Source: Ruminiclostridium sp.
Lineage (GTDB): Bacteria > Bacillota > Clostridia > DSM-8532
Direction of reading: 5' to 3'
Assembly (NCBI GenBank): GCA_003535195.1
Contig: DOHN01000028.1
Location: 39,617-46,004, forward strand
Length of the DNA: 6,388 nucleotides
The translations under genes and the position numbers were made by a program. Each line of letters begins with the position of its first letter. Position 1 is the stretch's first letter. Shown here piece after piece: positions 1 to 5,997 of this stretch. The notes under the pieces were generated by a model. That model had not been told where the DNA came from. It made no database searches and was given only the letters and a program-made list of their open reading frames with translations.

Positions 1-298
1 GGAGAGCATTTGTCAGCAGCCATGCCATCATAACGCCGGAAAGATTGGCCGTACTAATGATAGACAGATCAATACCACCGATGGTCATAGCCTGCATCAT
101 AGCCAATGAAAATAGTCCCAGCTCCGGCAGCTGCAATAACATCGATGATATATTAGAAAAAGAAAGGAACTTAAAAGACGTACTGATCGACATCAAAACA
201 ACGACAAATACAAATGCAATCGGCAATATGATAATATCAAGATTCATTCGGGCCTTTTTGAAAACACCATCTGATGCAATACTATTAACTTTCAACAT
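1..298 (-). CDS. Second sugar ABC transporter permease, 3' end cut by window edge
   Basis: This is the membrane subunit of a ribose/AI-2-type sugar importer (BPD_transp_2 family, RbsC/LsrD-like); only the first 99 residues are present. It opens MLKVNSIASDG, has a short cytoplasmic N-terminus, a first membrane helix at about residues 22-41, and the family motif GGIDLSI at 74-80 after a second hydrophobic stretch. The ATG at 298 has a strong GGAGG ribosome binding site five bases upstream. That site lies inside the 3' end of the preceding permease gene, and the two reading frames overlap by 14 bases, so translation is probably coupled. It differs in sequence from the upstream permease, which suggests a heterodimeric channel. 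Full-length relatives are about 320-340 residues, so roughly two thirds is missing. Confidence 0.9.
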   Translation of the reverse strand, partial: MLKVNSIASDGVFKKARMNLDIIILPIAFVFVVVLMSISTSFKFLSFSNISSMLLQLPELGLFSLAMMQAMTIGGIDLSIISTANLSGVMMAWLLTNAL

Positions 299-1298
299 TG
301 ATTCCTCCAGCATTTTTTTTAGCCATCTTTTCCCTGATTGCAGTAACAGATATGCTGATGACCAGAGTCAGTCCAATAAAGACCTGGTGCCAGTATGCCG
401 GTACTCCCATAACCGTTAAACCGTTTTTTAAGGTCGCGATCAGCAATACACCCAGTAACGTTCCGAGGACGGAACCGCCGCCGCCCGCTATGCTGGCTCC
501 TCCCAGAACAACAGCCGCCACAGCATTAAACTCCTGTCCGACAATCGCATTCGGTGCTGCTGTCTGCGTGACCATTGCGTGAACGATGGCCCCGATTCCT
601 GCAATCAAACCAAGAAAGGAATGAGCGAAAATTCTTATCCTGTTAACATGAATGCCTTCTCTGCCGGCAGCCGTCTGATTACCTCCGAGTGCATAAATTT
701 TTCTTCCCAGCATCGTAAACCGTAAAAGCACGGAGGTTACCAGAGCCACCAGAATCCAAATTGCAGTTAAAGATGTAAGCCCATATGCAACGCCATCCTC
801 ATTTTTGAAGGTGATAAGAAGGATTCTTGGAAAATCAGCGAACCATTCGGGAAAGTTATACAGCCACTCACCTTCGGAGAAGAACTGGATGGCGCCATAA
901 TAAGTATTAAGCATTGCAATTGTTATGATGATGACCGGTACTTTGAGCCGGTTGATAAGCAGCGCATTTACAGATCCCAATACGGCTCCTATTACCATCG
1001 GTACCAATATGACGAAAACCACAGGTATGTTCGGATTTGAAACCATGAGCAGAGCCATTATATACTGAGCTACCGTCGCAGTTGCAGTAAAAGAGATATC
1101 TGTGCCGCCGGTAATAAGGACAACAAGAAACCCCATCGAGCAAATGCCTATAAAGGTTGTTCCCCTTAATATGTCAAATCCATTCTCCAGTGTGCCAAAA
1201 TTCGGGTTTATGGCCGACATAACAATTACCATAAGAACCATTATCATAAATAGATAAAACTCATTTTTTTTGAGTATTCCACGAAGGTAATTTTTCAT
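285..1298 (-). CDS. Sugar ABC transporter permease (RbsC-like), 337 aa
   Basis: Integral membrane permease of a carbohydrate ABC importer. It has a hydrophobic N-terminal helix (about residues 14-31), then NPNFGTLEN and TGGTDIS at 63-69, which corresponds to the TGGIDLS motif of RbsC/LsrC proteins. A cytoplasmic loop at 198-223 (GRKIYALGGNQTAAGREGI) is the expected ATPase-contact region. The Gly-rich LGGASIAGGGGS follows at 265-276, with two more hydrophobic stretches towards the C-terminus. Length is normal for the family. I prefer the ATG at 1298: the AAAGGAA ribosome binding site ends about 10 bases upstream of it. An in-frame TTG at 1307 lies almost against that site and is unlikely. The gene starts 29 bases after the ATPase gene and overlaps the next permease by 14 bases, so all are one transcript. 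The substrate is not readable from this protein. Confidence 0.95.
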   Translation of the reverse strand: MKNYLRGILKKNEFYLFMIMVLMVIVMSAINPNFGTLENGFDILRGTTFIGICSMGFLVVLITGGTDISFTATATVAQYIMALLMVSNPNIPVVFVILVPMVIGAVLGSVNALLINRLKVPVIIITIAMLNTYYGAIQFFSEGEWLYNFPEWFADFPRILLITFKNEDGVAYGLTSLTAIWILVALVTSVLLRFTMLGRKIYALGGNQTAAGREGIHVNRIRIFAHSFLGLIAGIGAIVHAMVTQTAAPNAIVGQEFNAVAAVVLGGASIAGGGGSVLGTLLGVLLIATLKNGLTVMGVPAYWHQVFIGLTLVISISVTAIREKMAKKNAGGINVES

Positions 1299-1327
1299 AT
1301 TTATCAAATTCCTTTAATTGATTATTT

Positions 1328-2824
1328 TTATGCCAGATTAAATTTTTCGAGCAGCTCTTTATCAGTAATCTGATCCGGTGTAAATTCAAATACAATTCTG
1401 CCTTTTGACATAACAAGAATCCTATGGCAATTTTGCAAAACCTCCTGAACTTCATCCGATATCATTATGATGGACATCCCGTTTTCAGCCAGTGATTTTA
1501 TTAAAGTATGAATACTGTTTTTTGCAATAACATCTATACCAATCGTAGGCTCATCAAGTATAAGAACCTTAGGATTTACCAATAGCCATTTTGCCAGAAC
1601 TACCTTTTGCGAATTTCCCCCGGACAGCGTTTTCACAGCTGCTTCGGGCATACTGAATTTTATGCCTAATTCCTTAACCTTCGTGTTTAATGCTTTTAAC
1701 CTTTCACCACTGTTAATCAGACCGAATCTGCTTAAATAGGATTTTATTGTCGTGATTGTCAGATTATCTTCAATTGACTGGTTCATAATAAGACCGCAAT
1801 TCAGCCTGTCCTCAGGAACATATCCTACGCCTGCAGCACAGGCTTCCCTGTTTGATGTCCATTTGACGGCCTTTCCCTCAAAGATCAATTCACCTGAATC
1901 GTAAGGGTTCATACCAAAAAGCGTAAGTGCCAATTCAGTCCTGCCCGAGCCAAGCAGACCGGTTATCCCCAATATTTCGCCTTTTTTCAGTTTAAATGAA
2001 ATGTCTTTGTAGTTTTTATTTTTTGAGAGATTTCGTGCTTCCATTACAACTTCATAATCATTCCCGATTGGCTTTGGCTGCTTATACAGTTCTCTCATGC
2101 CGGTCATAAGATAAACCAGCCTGTCATGATCCAGCTCCGAGGGTGTGAAATCTCCAATGATCTTTCCATCCCTCATAACTGTTACTTTTTCTGCTATTTC
2201 GAAGATTTCATTCAGCTTATGACTGACGAACAGGATTGAAATCCCTTTGTTTTTCAGATTGGTAATGACTCTGAAAAGTGACCGTACTTCTTTTCCTGTC
2301 AACGATGCTGTGGGTTCATCCAGTATCAGCAGCGACAAATCTCCCGTTAAAGCCTTGGCGATCTCCACTAACTGCTGTTGAGCAATGGATAACGTGCCGA
2401 CCTTTGCATTGATATCAATATCTACATCTATCAGCTCTAAAGCTTTTCGGGCTATTTTATCAACTTCCTTCCAATTGACAAATAAAGATTTTTTTCTAAT
2501 GTTATCGCGAAAAGCAATATTCTCTTTTACCGTGAGATTGGAGAAAAGTGAAAGATCCTGATAAATAACCTGAACCCCTTTTGACATACTTATATGGGAA
2601 TTAAGATGCTTGCACAATTCACCATTAATATAGATTTCCGCTCCCGGTTCGGGTTTTTCGACACCCGACATAATCTTGATAAGCGTAGATTTGCCGCATC
2701 CATTTTGTCCGACCAGGCAATGGACTTCACCACGCCCGATTTCAAAATTAATCGTATCAAGGGCACGTACTCCCGGATACACTTTACTGATATTTTTTAA
2801 CTCAATTGTTTTTTCACTCATCAT
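1328..2824 (-). CDS. Sugar ABC transporter ATP-binding protein, two NBDs (RbsA/MglA-type), 498 aa
   Basis: This cytoplasmic ATPase powers the importer and carries two nucleotide-binding domains in one chain. Domain 1 has Walker A GQNGCGKST (39-47), Q-loop YQD (88-90), the family-typical degenerate signature LSIAQQQ (145-151), Walker B LLILDEP (165-171) and H-loop SHK (201-203). Domain 2 has a Walker A in which Lys is replaced by Arg (GLLGSGRTE, 289-297), GYVPEDR (334-340), a canonical LSGGNSQK signature (400-407), Walker B LILDEPTIGID (421-431), and Ser-Asp where the H-loop His would be. This asymmetry is normal for RbsA/MglA/LsrA proteins and is not a sign of decay. Length matches the family (about 500). 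The start is ATGATG at 2824/2821; an AGAGAGGG site at a workable distance does not separate the two. It lies 61 bases after the lipoprotein gene, with no clear terminator between. Confidence 0.96.
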   Translation of the reverse strand: MMSEKTIELKNISKVYPGVRALDTINFEIGRGEVHCLVGQNGCGKSTLIKIMSGVEKPEPGAEIYINGELCKHLNSHISMSKGVQVIYQDLSLFSNLTVKENIAFRDNIRKKSLFVNWKEVDKIARKALELIDVDIDINAKVGTLSIAQQQLVEIAKALTGDLSLLILDEPTASLTGKEVRSLFRVITNLKNKGISILFVSHKLNEIFEIAEKVTVMRDGKIIGDFTPSELDHDRLVYLMTGMRELYKQPKPIGNDYEVVMEARNLSKNKNYKDISFKLKKGEILGITGLLGSGRTELALTLFGMNPYDSGELIFEGKAVKWTSNREACAAGVGYVPEDRLNCGLIMNQSIEDNLTITTIKSYLSRFGLINSGERLKALNTKVKELGIKFSMPEAAVKTLSGGNSQKVVLAKWLLVNPKVLILDEPTIGIDVIAKNSIHTLIKSLAENGMSIIMISDEVQEVLQNCHRILVMSKGRIVFEFTPDQITDKELLEKFNLA

Positions 2825-2885
2825 ACGATACCCTCTCTACGAAAAATACTGGCTGCTGAAGCATTCTCCATGCATCACCGATTTA

Positions 2886-3977
2886 TCAGAATCCAAAGGA
2901 ATCAGCATTCTCATATGTCACGTTCGCATCTGTATGGAAAGTAATGACCTTACCCTTAATGATAAGCGTATTGTCCGCAAGCGTTGCCTCATAAATAGGA
3001 ACTTCTTTTACAGAATTTATGTCCATATTGTTAGCCTTTAATGTCTGAACAATATAACCTGTAGCTTTACCGATATTGTACGGGCTTCCGATCAGATTGT
3101 CCGAAATGGCGCCATCCTTAAGGTAGGGCTTAGCCTGGCTCGGAAGTGATGTGCCGGCAATTACAAATTTGCCCGCAAGATTCTTTTCCCTGACGGCAGC
3201 CGCTCCGCCGAGAGCTCCATTGCTGCCTATGTAAAGGATTCCTTTTAGGTCTTCGTGAGCCTTAATTAGTTCAAGAGTTTTATCATGGGCCTGTTCTACA
3301 CTTTCAGATCCCTCAACTCTGCTGGTTACCTCATACATATCCGGATATTTTCCCTTTAGATATGCAACCGCTGCATCTGCACGGGCATTATGGCTTTCAA
3401 CGGTTAATCCGCCAACCATAATGGCATAGCCGCCTTTTCCGCCCATATTCTTTGCAAGTGCCTCCCCGTATTGCTTTCCGGTCTGCTCCATGATTAAAAA
3501 TTCTATGTCGGCATCGGCGTTTTCAACGGTACTTGCTTCCTGGGTGATAACAATAATGCCGGCTTCCCTGGCCTTTTTCAGAATCGGCTCAAGAACTTTT
3601 GTGTCATTAGGCACAACGATAATACAATCAGGTTTAGTGGCTACAACATCTTCCAGAACTTTTGCCTGCTGAACCGGATCAGCCTCAGCAGGGCCGCTTA
3701 CTGAAATGCTCATGTTGCCGGCCTCTTTTGCAAAATCCTTCAGTCCATTTTCCATTTGATTAAACCATGGAATACCGATAAGCTTTGGAACAAACACGAT
3801 GTTCATGCTTTCTTGTTCTGACGGCACGCTGGAATCCGGTGCTGCTCCGGAAGCAGGCGCAGAGCCGGATGCCGGTGCGGAGCTGGATACCGGTGCGGGC
3901 TGACCGCATCCGGATAAGACACTGATAAGCATTGCACAGACCATCAATAGGGAAAACGCAACTTTGAGTTTTTTCAT
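2886..3977 (-). CDS. Sugar-binding lipoprotein of ABC transporter (Peripla_BP_4, LsrB/RhaS-like), 363 aa
   Basis: This extracellular receptor delivers the ligand to the importer and is anchored by lipid. The N-terminus MKKLKVAFSLLMV...VLSGC is a lipoprotein signal peptide with lipobox LSGC and the modified Cys at 24. A Ser/Pro/Ala/Gly-rich linker (25-57) with a six-residue repeat follows. The binding domain begins at about 59 with IVFVPKLIGIPWFNQMENG, the first strand and helix of type-1 periplasmic-binding proteins. Other landmarks are IIVITQEAST (141-150), LTVESHNAR (191-199) and YIGSNGALGG (249-258). The overall layout resembles AI-2 and rhamnose receptors, but residues expected to contact AI-2 are not kept, so the ligand is unassigned; a sugar or sugar-like compound is likely. 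The ATG at 3977 follows an AGGAGG site by eight bases. It is the first transporter gene, 154 bases after the repressor gene. Confidence 0.95.
   Translation of the reverse strand: MKKLKVAFSLLMVCAMLISVLSGCGQPAPVSSSAPASGSAPASGAAPDSSVPSEQESMNIVFVPKLIGIPWFNQMENGLKDFAKEAGNMSISVSGPAEADPVQQAKVLEDVVATKPDCIIVVPNDTKVLEPILKKAREAGIIVITQEASTVENADADIEFLIMEQTGKQYGEALAKNMGGKGGYAIMVGGLTVESHNARADAAVAYLKGKYPDMYEVTSRVEGSESVEQAHDKTLELIKAHEDLKGILYIGSNGALGGAAAVREKNLAGKFVIAGTSLPSQAKPYLKDGAISDNLIGSPYNIGKATGYIVQTLKANNMDINSVKEVPIYEATLADNTLIIKGKVITFHTDANVTYENADSFGF
3825..3896 (-). repeat. 18-bp tandem repeat encoding the lipoprotein linker
   Basis: Nearly four copies of an 18-base unit lie in the lipoprotein gene, each beginning GCACC or GCGCC on the minus strand. 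They encode APVSSS, APASGS, APASGA and a diverged APDSSV (residues 28-51). This is the flexible tether between the lipidated Cys24 and the binding domain. Such in-frame repeats can change copy number without harming the fold, so linker length may vary between strains. Confidence 0.8.
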
Positions 3978-4016
3978 AACTACATCCTCCTAACAAATTG
4001 AATAGGTTGGTATTTT

Positions 4017-4045
4017 GTAATAAACCAGTAACGCGCTACTGGTAA
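4017..4045 (-). promoter_or_regulatory. Weak candidate promoter for the transporter operon
   Basis: On the minus strand TTACCA (4045-4040) and TATTAC (4022-4017) are separated by 17 bases; each matches the sigma-A consensus at four of six positions. Transcription would start near 4010 and give a leader of about 33 bases ending in the strong AGGAGG site. No better promoter was found between the repressor stop codon and the lipoprotein start. Transcription could also come from the repressor promoter upstream. The support is base matching only. Confidence 0.3.
4024..4043. promoter_or_regulatory. Second dyad, ACCAGTA/TACTGGT, possible operator or leader hairpin
   Basis: Arms ACCAGTA (4024-4030) and TACTGGT (4037-4043) are perfect inverted repeats around ACGCGC, giving 18 of 20 symmetric positions. 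The sequence does not resemble the TGGGTAAACGTTTACCCA operator nearby. It would fill the spacer of the weak candidate promoter, a position where a bound regulator would block or reshape polymerase binding. If transcription starts further upstream it could instead fold as a seven-base-pair hairpin in the leader. No T-run follows on the minus strand, so it is not a terminator. Confidence 0.5.
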
Positions 4046-4065
4046 CTACCATTGATGGATACCGC

Positions 4066-4093
4066 CGTTATGGGTAAACGTTTACCCATAACG
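4066..4093. promoter_or_regulatory. Operator O1: perfect 28-bp palindrome for the LacI-family repressor
   Basis: The half-site CGTTATGGGTAAAC (4066-4079) is followed at once by its exact reverse complement (4080-4093). The core TGGGTAAACGTTTACCCA is centred on CG, as in LacI/PurR-family operators, where the hinge helices open the central CG step. It lies between the stop codon of the LacI-type gene and the first transporter gene, 88 bases before that start codon. The cognate repressor is the obvious ligand. The core also resembles a catabolite (cre) site but lacks its outer T and A, so CcpA binding is a weaker alternative. Confidence 0.85.
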
Positions 4094-4131
4094 TAAAAAA
4101 CTTTTTCCATTCATTAAAATACTTATGCAGT

Positions 4132-5121
4132 CTATGTAGTCTCTCTTTTAATCAACTCAACAGGGATGATAATATTTTCATGTTTTTTGGAATGGTCATT
4201 TATCATATCAAGCAAAATATTAGCCGCAGTATCGCCCATTTTGAATTTATCCTGGTCAATAGTAGTGATACTTGGGCTTATAAATTCAGTAATCGACGTA
4301 TTATCAAAGCCTACAAGCCTTACTTCCTGCGGGACTTTTATTCTATGCTTCTTAAGAGCACTCAGTGCCCCTATAGCCAACCAGTCGGTGGTTGCAAAAA
4401 TCCCATCAAATTTAGTCTTTGAAGCAATCAGCTTCTCAACACATTCTTTAGCACTATTAAAATCAATAGGCATTTTCAGAATCATATTGACATCGACCGG
4501 TATATCATATTGGCTCAAAGCGTACATATAACCCTGCGTTCTTTGTTCCATTGTAGACAGAACACGATAATCCCTCAACAATACGATGTTTTTGCAGCCG
4601 CATCTGATGAGTTCTTCAGTGGCTATAAAGCCGCCGTTATAATTATCAGATGTAATGACCGGTATATCTTTTTTTAATGGTTCCCTATCAATACATACCG
4701 TAGGAATTCTTCTTTTGGAAATCTGGTACTGCTGACCGCCCACCTCCGATAAATAGATTAAACCGTCCACACCTTTTGCTTCCAAGTCAGCTATATATAA
4801 ATTTTCCTTTTCTTCATTTTCACCCGTGTTGCATATATAGACTGAATAACCTTTAGGAAAACAGTAGCTTTCAATTCCCAATACGATTTTCGAAAAAAAT
4901 TCATTTGTAATATCGGGCACAATGACACCGATACTTAACGTTTTCCGTGTTCTGAGGCTTTTGGCAACCACATTGGATCTATAGCCCAGCTTATTTATGG
5001 TATCCATTACCTTTTGGCGTGTCTCTTCGGAAAAGCGGCCGCTGTCATTAATTACTCTTGAAACAGTCGCAGTAGATACACCTGTCAACTTTGCTATATC
5101 TTTAATAGAAACATTACCCAT
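4132..5121 (-). CDS. LacI-family transcriptional repressor, 329 aa
   Basis: Ligand-responsive DNA-binding repressor, presumably of the adjoining sugar importer. The N-terminal helix-turn-helix (about residues 5-24, VSIKDIAKLTGVSTATVSRV) is textbook LacI. The hinge segment with SLRTRKT (55-61) leads into the effector domain at IGVIVPDITNEFF (64-76). Conserved later landmarks are VCIDREP (142-148), ITSDNYNGG (156-164), GFDNTSITEFISPSITT (271-287) and DQDKFKMG (289-296). Length is normal (about 330-340). The ATG at 5121 has an AGGAGA ribosome binding site about nine bases upstream. A near-consensus promoter precedes it with an operator-like sequence over its start point, suggesting self-repression. 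No terminator separates it from the transporter genes, so read-through is possible. The inducer is unknown. Confidence 0.96.
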   Translation of the reverse strand: MGNVSIKDIAKLTGVSTATVSRVINDSGRFSEETRQKVMDTINKLGYRSNVVAKSLRTRKTLSIGVIVPDITNEFFSKIVLGIESYCFPKGYSVYICNTGENEEKENLYIADLEAKGVDGLIYLSEVGGQQYQISKRRIPTVCIDREPLKKDIPVITSDNYNGGFIATEELIRCGCKNIVLLRDYRVLSTMEQRTQGYMYALSQYDIPVDVNMILKMPIDFNSAKECVEKLIASKTKFDGIFATTDWLAIGALSALKKHRIKVPQEVRLVGFDNTSITEFISPSITTIDQDKFKMGDTAANILLDMINDHSKKHENIIIPVELIKRETT

Positions 5122-5146
5122 GGATTCTTGTCTCCTACAGCATAAG

Positions 5147-5156
5147 GTTTACCCAT
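5147..5156. promoter_or_regulatory. Operator half-site in the repressor leader
   Basis: GTTTACCCAT here is identical to ten bases of the right arm of the perfect palindrome at 4066-4093. The left arm is missing (4 of 10 positions match). It lies in the predicted untranslated leader of the repressor gene, seven bases upstream of the AGGAGA ribosome binding site. It may be an auxiliary weak contact or chance. Confidence 0.3.
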
Positions 5157-5193
5157 GTTGAAATGGCTGAATTTACTCACATTCCAATTAATT

Positions 5194-5211
5194 TGAGTAA
5201 TCGTTTTACCA
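5194..5211. promoter_or_regulatory. Operator O2: degenerate LacI-family site over the repressor promoter
   Basis: Read on the plus strand, TGAGTAATCGTTTTACCA matches the perfect operator TGGGTAAACGTTTACCCA at 14 of 18 positions and keeps the central CG. It begins just downstream of the predicted -10 element of the repressor promoter and covers the expected start point near 5207. A repressor bound here would block its own transcription, more weakly than at the perfect site. Confidence 0.55.
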
Positions 5212-5213
5212 TA

Positions 5214-5242
5214 ATAATAAAATATTACTCTCCCATTGTCAA
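5214..5242 (-). promoter_or_regulatory. Sigma-A promoter of the LacI-family repressor gene
   Basis: On the minus strand a perfect -35 TTGACA (5242-5237) is followed after exactly 17 bases by TATTAT (5219-5214), five of six matches to TATAAT. The start point would be near 5207, giving a leader of about 86 bases before the ATG at 5121. The rest of the 288-base gap between the divergent genes (about 5243-5388) is AT-rich and shows no gene, hairpin terminator or RNA that I can recognise. Confidence 0.75.
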
Positions 5243-5388
5243 TACTAATTGTTAAATAAAAAAATAAATTTTACCAATTTGTAATGCAGCAAACTTATTC
5301 TGTTTTTAGACAACAAAACAAATTACTAATTCCGGTATTCCTTTTTAGCCATACGATGTGTTTAAATATTTCCACTTTTATTTACCGC

Positions 5389-5394
5389 TATAAT
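5389..5394 (+). promoter_or_regulatory. -10 element (TATAAT) of the CmpB-family gene
   Basis: A perfect TATAAT stands 15 bases before the ATG at 5410. No good -35 is present at standard spacing; the best nearby is TTTCCA (5369-5374) with only 14 bases between. If this is the promoter, transcription starts near 5401 and the leader is only about 8-10 bases long. Confidence 0.4.
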
Positions 5395-5409
5395 GCTTAA
5401 AATAATTCC

Positions 5410-5811
5410 ATGATCAAAAGATTTTTTATTTATGGCATTGCCGGATGGGGAATTGAAATCATTTGGACGGGTATAGGGTCTCTGTTTGACGGCGATTTAA
5501 GGATGATGGGGTATTCTAATTTATGGATGTTTTTTATCTACGGCTGTGCGGTTTTTTTAGAACCCATCCATCATGCAATCGAGCACTGGCATTGGTTTTT
5601 AAGAGGGGCATTATGGGTCGCGATCATCTGGGCCATTGAATACGGCTCGGGTTGGCTGCTTTATTCTTTGCTGGGCGTCCATCCCTGGTACTATACCGAC
5701 GGCCTTTCTGTGAACGGGTTTATTACCCTCGCCTATGCCCCTGCATGGTTTATAGCAGGCATGGTTTTTGAACGCCTTCACAGGATGCTGGACCGTTACC
5801 GGATAGCCTGA
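5410..5811 (+). CDS. CmpB-family four-helix membrane protein (putative ABC transporter permease, PF06541), 133 aa
   Basis: Small integral membrane protein of the family named ABC_trans_CmpB, found widely in Firmicutes; its biochemical role is not established and the transporter label is by convention. Four hydrophobic segments are visible at about residues 5-26, 38-54, 65-88 and 103-119. Family-like features are the opening RFFIYGIAGWGIEIIWTG, the stretch SNLWMFFIYGCAVFLEPIH (36-54) with its conserved Glu-Pro, EYGSGWLLYSLLG (77-89), HPWYY (91-95), and APAWFIAGMVFERLH (110-124). It is full length for the short form. The ATG at 5410 is fixed closely by an in-frame stop at 5398, and no Shine-Dalgarno sequence precedes it, which is unlike every other gene here. 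It is divergent from the sugar locus and nothing links it functionally to either neighbour. Confidence 0.85.
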   Translation: MIKRFFIYGIAGWGIEIIWTGIGSLFDGDLRMMGYSNLWMFFIYGCAVFLEPIHHAIEHWHWFLRGALWVAIIWAIEYGSGWLLYSLLGVHPWYYTDGLSVNGFITLAYAPAWFIAGMVFERLHRMLDRYRIA

Positions 5812-5845
5812 TGAATGGCTTTGTATTGTTTTATGCCGGAGACGG

Positions 5846-5874
5846 TTGACAGCGGTTTTCTCATGTGCTACACT
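5846..5874 (+). promoter_or_regulatory. Extended -10 sigma-A promoter driving the TPP riboswitch and cytX
   Basis: A perfect -35 TTGACA (5846-5851), a 17-base spacer and TACACT (5869-5874) form a good sigma-A promoter. A TG dinucleotide one base before the -10 (5866-5867) makes it an extended -10. The start point falls near 5881, a few bases before the riboswitch, as expected if this is the thiamine-regulated transcript. Confidence 0.75.
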
Positions 5875-5888
5875 TCAAGCAGTTGAAT

Positions 5889-5982
5889 AGTTCTATGGGG
5901 AGCTTGTTTAGCAGGCTGAGAGGAAGTAATCCAACTTCGACCCTTATAACCTGATTTGGATAATGCCAACGGAGGGAAAAAC
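5889..5982 (+). ncRNA. TPP riboswitch (thi box) aptamer
   Basis: The conserved thi-box segments are all present and in order: GGGG (5897-5900), GGCTGAGAGG (5914-5923) containing the pyrimidine-binding CTGAGA, ACCCTT (5940-5945), AACCTGATTTGGATAATGCC (5948-5967) forming the pyrophosphate-binding arm, and GGAGGGAA (5971-5978). The variable P3 stem is short, GAAGT/ACTTC (5923-5927 with 5934-5938). The closing P1 helix is weak and I cannot fix its ends to better than a few bases. It senses thiamine pyrophosphate. It lies between a good promoter and an intrinsic terminator ahead of cytX, so ligand binding should stop transcription. Confidence 0.95.
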
Positions 5983-5997
5983 ATAAATGCAATATTT

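Noticed and set aside
289..297. Degenerate second ATPase domain as a sign of gene decay (Walker A Lys to Arg, no H-loop His)
   Set aside because: Those changes are in the ATPase gene at 1328-2824 and are normal for the RbsA/MglA/LsrA family.
321..420. Plus-strand reading frames opposite the permease, ATPase and repressor genes
   Set aside because: They have no ribosome binding sites or recognisable domains and lie opposite strongly conserved coding sequence; chance antisense frames.
1299..1307. TTG start for the first permease, adding three residues
   Set aside because: The AAAGGAA ribosome binding site almost abuts this TTG, while the ATG at 1298 has workable spacing.
2825..2885. Attenuating hairpin between lipoprotein and ATPase genes
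   Set aside because: Only short four-base arms (GCAT/ATGC) and a TATTTTT run are seen; too weak to call.
2886..3977. Calling the receptor LsrB and the operon an AI-2 uptake system
   Set aside because: Similarity is at the level of the fold family; likely AI-2 contact residues are not kept, and no lsrK, lsrF, lsrG or lsrR relative is visible. The regulator is LacI-family, whereas LsrR is not.
4073..4086. CcpA cre site within the palindrome
   Set aside because: The inner cre positions match, but the outer T and A of the consensus are G and C here; the adjoining LacI-type regulator explains the site better.
4094..4131. Terminator after the repressor gene
   Set aside because: There is an A-run/T-run (AAAAAGTTTTTT on the minus strand) but no GC-containing stem; the later palindrome at 4066-4093 is not followed by a T-run on the minus strand.
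5803..5832. Terminator after the CmpB-family gene
   Set aside because: AGCC/GGCT gives only a four-base-pair stem with an eight-base loop and an interrupted T-run; not convincing.
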